Shown here: in pieces, positions 37,313 through 45,927 of the stretch | Layout of the letters: the number at the start of each line of letters is the position of its first letter | Position numbering within the stretch: position 1 is the first letter of the stretch | Origin: Marinobacter sp. 1-4A | Lineage (GTDB): Bacteria; Pseudomonadota; Gammaproteobacteria; Pseudomonadales; Oleiphilaceae | DNA: 64,000 nucleotides | NCBI RefSeq assembly: GCF_016597725.1 | Contig: NZ_VCGY01000003.1 | Location: 62,001 to 126,000 of the forward strand | Direction of reading: 5' to 3' | Program-made: the position numbers and the translations under genes | The notes under the pieces: generated by a model | What the model was told of the DNA's origin: nothing | The model's input: the letters and a program-made list of their open reading frames with translations, nothing else | Database searches by the model: none

Positions 37313-37765
37313 ATGGAAATACAACTTAGACACCTGCCCGACCATAAAGGAAGCCTGAACTGCCACAGCCCATGGCTTACGATCACTCAGGAGATGATCG
37401 GGGCCTTTGCTGATGCAACGGGGGATCACCAGTGGATTCACGTAGATGTGGAGCGGGCGAAGCGCGAGTCACCCTGGCAAAGCCCCGTCGCCCATGGATA
37501 CCTGACGGTATCCCTGATGTCCATGCTCAACCCTAAAGCACTGCGGGTAACTGGCACCAAGGCAACGATTAATTACGGACTGAATAAACTGCGATTTCCA
37601 GCTGCAGTGCCCGTGAACTCTGAGATCCGCACCAACGTCGAACTGATCGACGTTGTCTCGGTGGATGACAAAAAAACTCTGGCGACGTACAAAACCACCG
37701 TGGAAATAAAAGGCCAGAATAAACCGGCCTGTGTAGCAGAAAACCTCGTTATGTATGTGGTCTGA
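37313..37765 (+). CDS. MaoC-like (R)-hydratase, hot-dog fold
   Basis: 150 aa single hot-dog. The hydratase-2 signature is present: FADATGDHQWIHVDVERA, with Asp and His as catalytic pair, followed by PVAHGYLTVSLM. The enzyme adds water to trans-2-enoyl-CoA giving the (R)-3-hydroxyacyl-CoA, or reverses this. It ends the rightward operon begun by gcdH and converges on the PanE-like gene with a gap of about 30 bases. Confidence 0.88.
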   Translation: MEIQLRHLPDHKGSLNCHSPWLTITQEMIGAFADATGDHQWIHVDVERAKRESPWQSPVAHGYLTVSLMSMLNPKALRVTGTKATINYGLNKLRFPAAVPVNSEIRTNVELIDVVSVDDKKTLATYKTTVEIKGQNKPACVAENLVMYVV

Positions 37766-37795
37766 GCCAGACATCTCGGCGAGGCTTTTTAAACG

Positions 37796-38731
37796 CTATT
37801 CCCGCCCTTCCAGAGCCGCGCGCATTTTCAGAGTCACCAGCACGGTGTTTAGATGGGGCACGGCAAGACCATGGCGCTCGGCTATGGTCACCACATTGCC
37901 CAATACCGCCTCCCGTTCAATCGGGCGGTCGTTCAGATAATCCAGCGCCATACTGTTCTTATAGGCAGGCATTTTGCGGGTGCTCTCAATGTTCTGGTCG
38001 ATCAGCGCCTCATCCATTGGGTAGCCTTCCGCGGCAGCCACCACCATCACCTCACGCATCATGGCCCGAATCAGCTCCTCACCGCCCTCGGTATCCAGAA
38101 TAGTAAAAGTATCGGCTCCGTTGGCAACAACCGATAAAGGGTTGAACGGTGTATTCCATAGGCACTTGCGCCAACGCTCACCCACCACGCGCTCTGTCAG
38201 ATCAATCTTGATACCGCCATCCATAAAGAGCTGGGATAAGGCCCGACAGTTGTCATCAACGCCTTCAGGATAACGCCCCATTACCAACTTACCGTATGCC
38301 TTATGCTCCACAACGCCTGATTCTGTGCGGCTTGCCGCAATAAAAGCCAGACAGCTTATTAGCGGATTATCCGGGTAAGCGTCAGCCAGCTCTCTCTCGA
38401 TGTCCAGTCCGTTTTCGATCAGAACCAAACAGGTTTTCTCACCCATCCAAGGTGCAACCAGCGCAACCCGGTCCACACCGGGTAACACCTTCACACACAG
38501 AATGAGAAAGTCCGGCGATTCGTCTGGCAAATCACTATCGCGGTATACACGATCGGGTTCGAAAGAGAGGTCTCCAAGCGGGCTTGTAATGCGTACACCC
38601 CGGGTTCTGACTGCTTCATAATCTGAACGTAAAACGGTGCTCACCGAACAACCGGCTTTCTTGAGAATAGCACCGTAGAAGCTGCCGATAGCGCCGGCAC
38701 CAATAATCAGAATGCTGGGTTTATCGTTCAT
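37796..38731 (-). CDS. Ketopantoate reductase family protein (PanE/ApbA-like)
   Basis: 311 aa from the ATG at 38731, which overlaps the ligase stop as ATGA and has GGAG 5 bases upstream. An N-terminal Rossmann fold (SILIIGAGAIGSFYG) precedes an ApbA C-terminal domain (GERWRKCLWNTPFNPLSVVANG with the conserved Lys and Asn). True PanE makes pantoate from ketopantoate with NADPH; paralogues in catabolic operons act on other 2-oxo or 2-hydroxy acids. Its position at the end of an acyl-CoA operon argues for such a paralogue. Confidence 0.82.
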   Translation of the reverse strand: MNDKPSILIIGAGAIGSFYGAILKKAGCSVSTVLRSDYEAVRTRGVRITSPLGDLSFEPDRVYRDSDLPDESPDFLILCVKVLPGVDRVALVAPWMGEKTCLVLIENGLDIERELADAYPDNPLISCLAFIAASRTESGVVEHKAYGKLVMGRYPEGVDDNCRALSQLFMDGGIKIDLTERVVGERWRKCLWNTPFNPLSVVANGADTFTILDTEGGEELIRAMMREVMVVAAAEGYPMDEALIDQNIESTRKMPAYKNSMALDYLNDRPIEREAVLGNVVTIAERHGLAVPHLNTVLVTLKMRAALEGRE

Positions 38732-40398
38732 GGTTTCTCCGTTCCTTTCCATTCTTCGTCCTGAAGCGCTCGCCACATCAACTTGCCCGTGGGGGACTTC
38801 GGCAGGGTAGTCACAAACTCAACAATGGTTGGTACTTTGTAGACCGCCATTGTGTCCTTGCACCAACTGATAATTTCTTCAACGCTGGTGCTGTCTTCTG
38901 CCTCCGGCTTCAGCACTATACAGGCCTTGACCGTTTCACCACGCTTGGGATCCGGCGCCGAGATAATGCACACCTCATGAATGGCCGGGTGTTGATACAT
39001 CAGCCCTTCCACTTCCGACGGCCACACCTTGAATCCGGATGCGTTGATCATTCGCTTGAGACGGTCGACCATAAAGAAGTAGCCTTCTTCGTCGTAATAC
39101 GCCAGATCGCCAGTGCGGAAGAAACGCTTACCGTCGATTTCAACAAACGCTGCTTCGGTTTCGGCTGGTCGGTTCCAGTAGCCCATGGTTACCTGCGGAC
39201 CACAGGAAACGATCTCACCGGTTTCACCCGGGCCTTTCTCTTCCAGAGTATCCACGTCAATTATCCGGCTATCTACATCAAACACCGGAATACCCAAACA
39301 CTGAGCTTTAGGCTTCGCGTTGGGGTTGATATGGGTTGCAGCCATGGTTTCTGACAGACCATAACCTTCGATGTAGTTCAGGCCCGTCAGCTTTTTCAGC
39401 TTCTCCGCAACGGCGACCGGCATGGTCGCGCCTCCGCCACCAATCATATTAAGACTGGAGAGATCATATTTGCCGATATCCGGGTTAGACAGAAAGTCCA
39501 CGGCCATGGTGACTATGTTGGTCCAGCCGGTAACCTTGTAGCGCTCGATGAGCTTAGAAGCGGTGGTGCGATCCCAGCGGGTCATGATCACCGAAGTGGA
39601 TCCGGCAAAAATCGGCCCGTTCATGGAGCCTGTCATTCCTGTTACATGGAAAAATGGCAGCGTAGCCAACTGTACGCTGTCTGATGTGCTCAGGTTCCAG
39701 AACACTCTATGTACCGCCGTGGCCATCACCGAGCGATGCGTGTGCATGCAGCCTTTTGGTGTGCCGGTTGTGCCCGAACTGTAAGGAATCACCGCCAGAT
39801 CTTCCGGGCCGGCGGTGTGCTCAGTCGGCCTGTGGCCCTCTGCCATAGCTGCTTCCCAGCTTACCAAACCAGCACCATCACCCGACCAGGGCGGGCTTGC
39901 GACTTCCGCTGGCAGGTCCAGATCGGTGTCGGGCTTGATGTATGTGCTGTAAGAGGCCACCACAATCTGTTCGAGATTGGTTTTGTGCAACAGGGGCGCA
40001 ATGTGTTCAACCAATTCCTGACCCGCCAAACATACCGATGACCGAGTGTCAGAAATGAAGTGCTCCAGCTCTGCAGCCCGATTCATTGGGTTTACCGGGA
40101 TTACAACAGCATCCGCACGCAGAATCGCGTAGTAGGAAATGACGTACTGAGGGGAGTTCTGCATATACAACAGCACCCGATCACCCTTTTTCACACCTTG
40201 CGCCTGCAGGTAACCTGCCATGGCTTCCACCTCCGCCAGTAGACGGCGGTATGTGATAAGGGCGTCATAGAAAATAATAGCGGTGTGATCAGGGTAGCGC
40301 TGGGCCGATATATCCAGATTAGTAAACACACTGGTTTTCGGTAAAGTCATGGTCTTGGGCAACTCTTTCGGCCAGACCGCGTAGTGGCGTGTGAACAT
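38728..40398 (-). CDS. Acyl-CoA synthetase (AMP-forming ligase)
   Basis: 556 aa from the ATG at 40398 (MFTRHYAVWPKELP); an upstream extension of 29 codons is not protein-like. Adenylate-forming motifs: IPYSSGTTGTPKG (A3), GYGLSETMAATH (A5), RTGDLAYYDEEGYFF (A7), DRLKRMINASGFKVWPSEVE (A8) and the catalytic Lys in PKSPTGKLMWR (A10). It activates a carboxylic acid to its CoA thioester using ATP. It is coupled to the PanE-like gene, and the sixth gene of the leftward operon. Confidence 0.9.
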   Translation of the reverse strand: MFTRHYAVWPKELPKTMTLPKTSVFTNLDISAQRYPDHTAIIFYDALITYRRLLAEVEAMAGYLQAQGVKKGDRVLLYMQNSPQYVISYYAILRADAVVIPVNPMNRAAELEHFISDTRSSVCLAGQELVEHIAPLLHKTNLEQIVVASYSTYIKPDTDLDLPAEVASPPWSGDGAGLVSWEAAMAEGHRPTEHTAGPEDLAVIPYSSGTTGTPKGCMHTHRSVMATAVHRVFWNLSTSDSVQLATLPFFHVTGMTGSMNGPIFAGSTSVIMTRWDRTTASKLIERYKVTGWTNIVTMAVDFLSNPDIGKYDLSSLNMIGGGGATMPVAVAEKLKKLTGLNYIEGYGLSETMAATHINPNAKPKAQCLGIPVFDVDSRIIDVDTLEEKGPGETGEIVSCGPQVTMGYWNRPAETEAAFVEIDGKRFFRTGDLAYYDEEGYFFMVDRLKRMINASGFKVWPSEVEGLMYQHPAIHEVCIISAPDPKRGETVKACIVLKPEAEDSTSVEEIISWCKDTMAVYKVPTIVEFVTTLPKSPTGKLMWRALQDEEWKGTEKP

Positions 40399-40423
40399 GA
40401 TTATTATTCTCTTCAGGTTTAAA

Positions 40424-41203
40424 TCAGTCTGCCAGCATTGCGGACAGATCAAATTCTTTCGTTTCCCCGGGCAGGGGGGCTTCATGCCGCAACGGCGTTA
40501 TCGCAATCGCCCTATCTCTCAGCACAGCCACATCGGAGTCCGGCGCTACGATATGCCGCGAACTGCGATCAAACCCGAGCCACCAATATGGCAAGCTGCG
40601 AGAGTCCTGGCCGGCCTGCAAGCGGGCTTTCTGTATCGAACCGCTTGACTGTTCACACCAGCGCGCGGAGACAATATCCCCAACCGCGCAGGCGGGAAAA
40701 TTAACGTTCCAGGCTCGCGTTTCACCCGGCTGCCAGAGCTTTCGGATCATCGTTTCACCAAAACGCTCGACAGGAGCCCAGTCGATACCGTCCCGGGACA
40801 AAAAAGCCTGACTCAAAGCAATGGCGGGAATGTTCATGTGCTGAGCACTGAGCACAGCACCCACCGTTCCAGAATACTGTACCGAGTCACTGATGTTGGC
40901 ACCGCAGTTAACGCCGGACAACACAAGGTCCGGAGGCGCTTCACTGAACCATTGTGCCAGCGAATAGTGAACGCAATCTGCCGGAGTACCAGAAATCGCA
41001 AAGCGCTTCTCCCCGGTTTCGTACACCCGCAACGGGTGATGAATGGAGATGCTCTGGCCTGCACCACTGCGATCATGCTCAGGAGCAACAACCCAAACCT
41101 CTTCCGCCAGATTGCGGGCAATCTTTTCCAGCCTCGCCAGCCCCGGGGCATTAATGCCGTCGTCGTTGGTGATCAGAATTCGCCGTACCATGGGGGGTGT
41201 CAT
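40424..41203 (-). CDS. surE: SurE-family 5'/3'-nucleotidase (metal-dependent phosphatase)
   Basis: 259 aa. SurE signature near the start: ILITNDDGINAPG with metal ligands Asp14 and Asp15, then APEHDRSGAGQSIS (Ser) and SGVNCGANISDSVQYSGTVGA (Asn). The family dephosphorylates nucleoside monophosphates and, in some cases, polyphosphate. The start overlaps the kinase stop as ATGA. Normally surE lies in a pcm-surE-nlpD context; here it is inside an acyl-CoA operon directly after a kinase of the ACAD10/11 system, so it could act on phosphorylated pathway intermediates or nucleotides. That role is inferred. Confidence 0.87.
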   Translation of the reverse strand: MTPPMVRRILITNDDGINAPGLARLEKIARNLAEEVWVVAPEHDRSGAGQSISIHHPLRVYETGEKRFAISGTPADCVHYSLAQWFSEAPPDLVLSGVNCGANISDSVQYSGTVGAVLSAQHMNIPAIALSQAFLSRDGIDWAPVERFGETMIRKLWQPGETRAWNVNFPACAVGDIVSARWCEQSSGSIQKARLQAGQDSRSLPYWWLGFDRSSRHIVAPDSDVAVLRDRAIAITPLRHEAPLPGETKEFDLSAMLAD

Positions 41204-42264
41204 ACTCGTTCACCTGCACTCGCAATCGCCCAGCCTGTTTCAGCCAACAGGCTCGCTCGCTCGCCCACTTCCAAAGCGTTGGCGTTGGCAGCATTGCCGT
41301 CGAGCGCGCGCTTGTAGACCCCCTGAAGGATAGAAGCCAACCGAAACAATGAAAACGCGAGATACACGTGCCAGTCTGCAATGCTGTCACGCCCAGTTTT
41401 AGCGCAGTAGCGAGCGATGGTTGCCTGCTCATCCGGTACACCCAGTGCTTCCAAATCCTCTCCAAGAAGCCCGCGCATACCCGTCAGGTCTGAGGGCAGA
41501 TGGTAAGGCAAGCAGTAATAGGCCAGATCCGCCAGCGGGTGCCCCAGAGTGGAAAGCTCCCAATCCAGAATAGCAATAACCTCCGGTGTGTCCGGCGCTA
41601 ACATCAGATTTCCAAAACGGTAATCGCCATGGGCGATGGCACACTCATCGGTCGACGGCAGATTTTCCGGTAACCAAGCCATCAATTTGTCCATGGCAGG
41701 CATGTCGCCAGTTTTTGCCGCCAGATACTGTTTGCTCCAGCGCGAAACCTGACGTGCCACATAACCCTCTGGCCGCCCGTAGTCGCTAAGGCCAACGGCA
41801 TTTACGTCCACGGAATGCAGCCCTGCGAGCGTATCGATAGCAGAATGGTGGGCTCGTAACCGGTCCTTACGATCCAACTCTCGTAGAGCAGAATGACTGA
41901 CGATACGGCCTTCCAAAAAGTCCATCACGTAAAACGGCGTACCAATAACGTCATTGTCCTCACAAAGCACCCGAACGTTGGGAACGGGTACCTTGGTGTG
42001 CTCGAACAATGCGCGCATCACCTTGTACTCACGCTCCACCATATGGGCGGAAGGTAGGGTTTTTCCCGGTGGTTTTTTGCGCAAAACATAGCGGCCGCTG
42101 TCGGTTTCCAGTAAAAACGTTGGGTTCGACTGACCACCCTGAAACTGTTTCACCGACAATCGACTACCAATCTCTGGCAACTCCTTTTGCAGCCAGGCCA
42201 GAAGTCTGGACTGATCGAATTTATGTGCTGGTAAAACGTCCACCAATTCCGGCTTCATACTCAT
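41200..42264 (-). CDS. APH-family phosphotransferase, ACAD10/11 or LvaA kinase type
   Basis: 354 aa. The aminoglycoside phosphotransferase-like fold is shown by the catalytic loop AIAHGDYRFGNLML (His212, Asp214) and the metal loop ILDWELSTLGHP (Asp234), with the lysine pair near residue 63 for ATP. Proteins of this subgroup are fused to ACAD domains in mammalian ACAD10 and ACAD11, and in Pseudomonas LvaA phosphorylates 4-hydroxyacyl-CoA during levulinate catabolism. It lies in the same operon as an ACAD11-type dehydrogenase, so phosphorylation of a 4-hydroxyacyl-CoA is a strong inference. GAGGCGAGCA precedes the ATG. Confidence 0.85.
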   Translation of the reverse strand: MSMKPELVDVLPAHKFDQSRLLAWLQKELPEIGSRLSVKQFQGGQSNPTFLLETDSGRYVLRKKPPGKTLPSAHMVEREYKVMRALFEHTKVPVPNVRVLCEDNDVIGTPFYVMDFLEGRIVSHSALRELDRKDRLRAHHSAIDTLAGLHSVDVNAVGLSDYGRPEGYVARQVSRWSKQYLAAKTGDMPAMDKLMAWLPENLPSTDECAIAHGDYRFGNLMLAPDTPEVIAILDWELSTLGHPLADLAYYCLPYHLPSDLTGMRGLLGEDLEALGVPDEQATIARYCAKTGRDSIADWHVYLAFSLFRLASILQGVYKRALDGNAANANALEVGERASLLAETGWAIASAGERV

Positions 42265-42330
42265 TGCTCGCCTCAGCCTTCTTTAATCTTTATGTGCCGC
42301 CGGCCTCACCGCCACGCGCGAGGCCCTGTT

Positions 42331-43098
42331 TCAACAAATCGTTTCGCCGCCGTCGGCTACAATGGTTTGGCCGGTTATATAGGCACTGGCTTTGGTTGAC
42401 AAAAAGACAGCCAGACCAGCGATATCAACCGGATCACCAATCCTTCTTAAAGGGGTTTTATCTTCTGCGCGCTTCACGCGAACAGGGTCTTCCCAGAGCG
42501 CTTTGGCGAAGTCGGTTTTGATCAGGCCGGGGGCTATACTATTTATACGGACGCCTTTCGGCCCCCACTCCACGGCCAAATTTCTCGCCAGTGCGGCTTC
42601 TGCTGCCTTGGACACTCCATAAGTACCAATGGTGGTGTTACCACGGATTCCAGCAATGCTGGACAGCATTACAACAGCGCCCTCGCCTTGCCGTGCCATC
42701 TGAGGCAGCACCATGTTGGTAAGCCAGAAGCTACCTTTAACATTGGTGTCCATGATCTTGTCCCAGGCCTCGTCAGTCATTTCCGAGGTTGGGCCATAAA
42801 CGGGGTTAGTAGCCGCGTTGCAAACCAGCACGTCGATCGTGCCCCAGGCTTCGTTGGTTTTGTTTACCAGATTCTGCAGATCGTCTTTTTTACCTACGTG
42901 GCAGGGTATGGCCATGGCCTCGAAACCTTGCGACTTCAGCTCATTCGCAACCTGTTCACAGGCCTCGGCTTTACGGCTGGAGATAACAACTTTCGCGCCC
43001 AGGCGGGCCATTTCTTCGGCAATTGAACGGCCGATACCTTTGGTGGAGCCCGTTATCAGGGCTACCTTTCCGGTCATATCAAAAAGCGGGTTGTTCAT
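42331..43098 (-). CDS. Short-chain dehydrogenase/reductase (SDR)
   Basis: 255 aa from the ATG at 43098 with GAGGA 7 bases upstream. The open frame extends upstream into the palindromic element at 43127-43232, which gives a false N-terminus. Rossmann motif GSTKGIGRSIA, CNAA block, catalytic Ser-Tyr-Lys (MLSSIAG, YGVSK) and the SDR end ITGQTIVADGG are intact. An NAD(P)-dependent oxidoreductase, probably for a hydroxyacyl-CoA or hydroxy acid. It lies between the kinase and the ACAD11-type dehydrogenase genes. Confidence 0.9.
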   Translation of the reverse strand: MNNPLFDMTGKVALITGSTKGIGRSIAEEMARLGAKVVISSRKAEACEQVANELKSQGFEAMAIPCHVGKKDDLQNLVNKTNEAWGTIDVLVCNAATNPVYGPTSEMTDEAWDKIMDTNVKGSFWLTNMVLPQMARQGEGAVVMLSSIAGIRGNTTIGTYGVSKAAEAALARNLAVEWGPKGVRINSIAPGLIKTDFAKALWEDPVRVKRAEDKTPLRRIGDPVDIAGLAVFLSTKASAYITGQTIVADGGETIC

Positions 43099-43126
43099 AA
43101 CTCGATCCTCATGCACGGTGCTTGGG

Positions 43127-43232
43127 GCGCGGGCGGGAAGAGCGTTCAGGGGATGCCAAAAACAGGGATGTTTTTGACAAGCGTACAGGGACGTATTCAC
43201 AGCGTGCCCCTGAACACTCTTCCCGCTCGCGC
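43127..43232. repeat. Long intergenic palindrome, family A copy 2
   Basis: Arms 43127-43152 and 43207-43232 pair over 26 bases with two mismatches. The spacer contains CAAGCGTACAGGGACGTATT (43178-43197) and continues CACAGCG; about 24 of these 27 bases match the minus-strand spacer of the palindrome at 402-495. It sits between the ACAD11-type and SDR genes of one operon. Confidence 0.85.
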
Positions 43233-43254
43233 CTCCTCAAAGGTTTCGGTCTGA

Positions 43255-44457
43255 TTACCGGTACTGACGCAATTCAATCTTGGCCACAGAATCCAGATGT
43301 ACCTCATCCGGGCCATCCGCCAAACGCAATGTCCGAACCTTCGCCCAAGCTGACGCAAGGAAAGTGTCCTGACTCACACCTGCACCGCCATGCACCTGAA
43401 TAGCGCGATCAAGCACCTTCAAAGCCATGCTCGGAGCAATCACCTTAATCATGGCAATCTCCTGACGGGCTACCTTATTACCTACGGTATCCATCATATG
43501 CGCAGCCTTCAGCGTCAGCAGTCGCGCCTGCTCGATTTCAATACGACTACGGGCAATATCCTTGCGGATAGAATCAAAGCTGGACAGGGGCTTGCCAAAT
43601 GCCTCGCGCTCATTGGCACGCTTGCACATCAATTCCAGCGCTCGCTCAGCAACACCAATAGTGCGCATGCAGTGGTGAATACGGCCAGGCCCAAGGCGAC
43701 CCTGAGCAATTTCAAAGCCACGCCCCTCACCCAGCAAAATATTGCTGGCAGGAACCCGCACGTTTTCATAATGCACTTCTGCGTGGCCATGGGGTGCGTG
43801 ATCGTAACCAAACACAGTTAAGGGGCGAATCAGTTTTACACCGGGCGCATCCAGAGGTACCAGAATCATGGATTGCTGTTGATGCTTAGGCGCCGCCGGA
43901 TCGGTTTTGCCCATCACGATGGCAATTTTTGCCGACGTCGTCATGGCACCTGAAGACCACCACTTTTTACCATTGATCACATACTCATCGCCTTCGCGAC
44001 GAATTTCACAAGCAATATTGGTCGCATCTGAAGAAGCCACATCCGGCTCGGTCATAGAAAAACAGGACCGGATCTCACCCGCCAGCAAGGGCTTCAACCA
44101 CTGCTCCTGCTGCTCTTCATTACCGTATCGGGCAATGGTTTCCATATTGCCGGTGTCCGGTGCGGAGCAGTTGAATACCTCCGGAGCCATTTCAGAACGG
44201 CCCATAATTTCGCAAAGGTGGGCGTATTCAAAGTTGGTCAGCCCAGCCCCCAGATCGCTCTCAGGCAGGAACAGGTTCCAGAGACCTTGGGCCTTCGCCT
44301 TTACCTTCAGCTCCTCGATGATCGGAACCGGCGCCCAGCGATTCTCTGCCCTTTCGATCTGCTCATGATGCTTATGTTCGTTGGGGTAAATGTGAGCATC
44401 CATGAACTCCGTCAACTGCGCCTGCAGCTTTTTTACTTTGTCTGATAACTCAAACAT
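43255..44457 (-). CDS. Acyl-CoA dehydrogenase, ACAD10/ACAD11 type
   Basis: 400 aa. Features of the ACAD10/11 subfamily: [70 protein letters not shown] and the end [20 protein letters not shown]. In mammals and in LvaC of Pseudomonas such enzymes act on 4-phosphoacyl-CoA, eliminating phosphate to give an enoyl-CoA. The adjacent APH-type kinase gene (separate here, fused in animals) supports this. Electrons go to ETF. Confidence 0.9.
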   Translation of the reverse strand: MFELSDKVKKLQAQLTEFMDAHIYPNEHKHHEQIERAENRWAPVPIIEELKVKAKAQGLWNLFLPESDLGAGLTNFEYAHLCEIMGRSEMAPEVFNCSAPDTGNMETIARYGNEEQQEQWLKPLLAGEIRSCFSMTEPDVASSDATNIACEIRREGDEYVINGKKWWSSGAMTTSAKIAIVMGKTDPAAPKHQQQSMILVPLDAPGVKLIRPLTVFGYDHAPHGHAEVHYENVRVPASNILLGEGRGFEIAQGRLGPGRIHHCMRTIGVAERALELMCKRANEREAFGKPLSSFDSIRKDIARSRIEIEQARLLTLKAAHMMDTVGNKVARQEIAMIKVIAPSMALKVLDRAIQVHGGAGVSQDTFLASAWAKVRTLRLADGPDEVHLDSVAKIELRQYR

Positions 44458-44532
44458 GACTCATTCCTCTTTGATACAGACTCATTGACCGGCCTTCACA
44501 GCCGATCGGGTTTTTGTTTTGTAGACTGAAAA

Positions 44533-44988
44533 TCAGATTGGGACGCCTTCCGGCTTGTCACTGCCAGACCGGATTCGGAATGTGCCCTCGGCAATGGCGA
44601 GCAGGTTGCCTTGGTCGTCGAGGACTTCACCGGTGCTGTTGAAAATCCGGGTTCCCCCAGCGCGCTTCCGTCCGATCACTCGGATAGTGCCGCTGGAGCA
44701 TTGGCCGGTGAACGTCGTAGTCAGAGACAAGGTAATGGCTTTACGCATCCGCCCCGGGAAGGGGCAGTGTGTGCCAGCCTGAGCCATGGCAATATCAAGT
44801 AGCGAGGTAAGCACGCCACCGTGAATGACTCCACCCAGATTCAGGTGCCGGGATTGCAACTCGAGTTCAATAACTGCTTCATTTTCTTCCCAGCTGGCCT
44901 GACGGTAGCCCAGCAAGTTGTGGAAGCCCGGCAACTCCGTGCCATCAACATAGGTTCGATCAACAGAAGGAAGCTCGTGCTTACTCAT
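44533..44988 (-). CDS. PaaI-like hot-dog thioesterase
   Basis: 151 aa. The hot-dog pattern with LGGVIHGGVLTSLLDIAMA (conserved His-Gly-Gly and Asp) and the later SLTTTFTGQCSSGTIRVIG strands. It would release acids from CoA, protecting the CoA pool. It overlaps the upstream SDR gene by one base (TAATG type) and lies 75 bases before the ACAD11-type gene. Confidence 0.85.
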   Translation of the reverse strand: MSKHELPSVDRTYVDGTELPGFHNLLGYRQASWEENEAVIELELQSRHLNLGGVIHGGVLTSLLDIAMAQAGTHCPFPGRMRKAITLSLTTTFTGQCSSGTIRVIGRKRAGGTRIFNSTGEVLDDQGNLLAIAEGTFRIRSGSDKPEGVPI

Positions 44989-45782
44989 TACACTTTCATT
45001 CCCGGCAGGTTTAAAGAGGCCGTGTTGCCACCATCCACAGGCAGCGCCTGCCCGGTGATATAGCTGGCATCATCACTGGCAAAAAACAGAATGGCCGCCG
45101 CAATTTCTTCCGGGTCGCCGTAGCGGCGGAGTTCGCAGCGAGCGCCCAGTTTGTGGGCTTTTTCATGGGCACGGGCATAGTCAAATATCGGTTTGGTCAT
45201 GCCGGTCTCGACCAGACCCGGGCACACGGCGTTCACGCGGACATTGTCGCCACCAAGATCACACGCAGCGGTCATGGTGAGGTTAATCACTCCAGCCTTG
45301 GAGGCACTGTAAGCGTTGCCTCCCGCGCCTGAACGGATACCAGCAACCGACGCTGTATTAATAATGGAACCGAGTTTGCGAGCCTGCATATGAGGTGCAA
45401 CATGCTTAATGAGCAACATGGTGCCAATGAGGTTAACGGACAGCACGCTGTTCCACTCGTCGCGCTCGTTTTCAGTGACCGGCGGATGCCCCTTCCCTGT
45501 ACTCGCAATGCCTGCGATATTGCACAGGATGTCAATTTTCCCGAAAGCCTTGATCGTCTCGCTTACCAGATCCTTTACCTGAGTTTCATCGGCAACGTTG
45601 ACGATGCGCCTGCGATGCTCAGCACTTTCTGGCATCTGGTTCCCGGTTTCCACCAGACCCGATTCGGACGTATCCGCCAAGACAACTCGGGCACCTTCGC
45701 GGGCCAGCCTCAAAGCAGTTGCGCGGCCTATACCACTGCCAGCCCCGGTAACAAGTGCCACCCGATTCTCAAAACGCTCCAT
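44988..45782 (-). CDS. Short-chain dehydrogenase/reductase (SDR)
   Basis: 264 aa. TGAGSGIGRA cofactor loop, CNIAGI, Ser and YSASKAG catalytic residues, and YITGQALPVDGG near the C-terminus. The residue after the second beta strand (LADTS, Asp) favours NAD over NADP. First gene of the leftward operon; its upstream region contains the palindrome at 45854-45883 shared with the divergent ligase gene. Specific substrate unknown. Confidence 0.9.
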   Translation of the reverse strand: MERFENRVALVTGAGSGIGRATALRLAREGARVVLADTSESGLVETGNQMPESAEHRRRIVNVADETQVKDLVSETIKAFGKIDILCNIAGIASTGKGHPPVTENERDEWNSVLSVNLIGTMLLIKHVAPHMQARKLGSIINTASVAGIRSGAGGNAYSASKAGVINLTMTAACDLGGDNVRVNAVCPGLVETGMTKPIFDYARAHEKAHKLGARCELRRYGDPEEIAAAILFFASDDASYITGQALPVDGGNTASLNLPGMKV

Positions 45783-45853
45783 TCCGCTGCCCCTTCGTGT
45801 CGCTAATTTTATTATTGCGCTGGCGGTTTTGCTTTCGCATTAATTTGTCATGC

Positions 45854-45883
45854 CTTCCGATTTTGAGTCAATATAATCGGAAG
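45854..45883. promoter_or_regulatory. Palindromic operator in the divergent promoter
   Basis: CTTCCGATT (45854-45862) and AATCGGAAG (45875-45883) are perfect inverted repeats with 12 bases between. A TATAAT (45872-45877) overlaps the right arm, so bound protein would affect a promoter. It lies between the leftward SDR operon (start 45782) and the rightward ligase gene (start 45928) and could control both. Confidence 0.7.
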
Positions 45884-45927
45884 TAAATTTCACTAGTCAA
45901 AACACCATAGCAGCATAAGGCACAAAA

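Noticed and set aside
43099..43200. N-terminal extension of the SDR gene reading MNTSLYACQKHPCF
   Set aside because: It is a translation of the palindromic element at 43127-43232; the real start at 43098 has a ribosome site and the SDR N-terminus.
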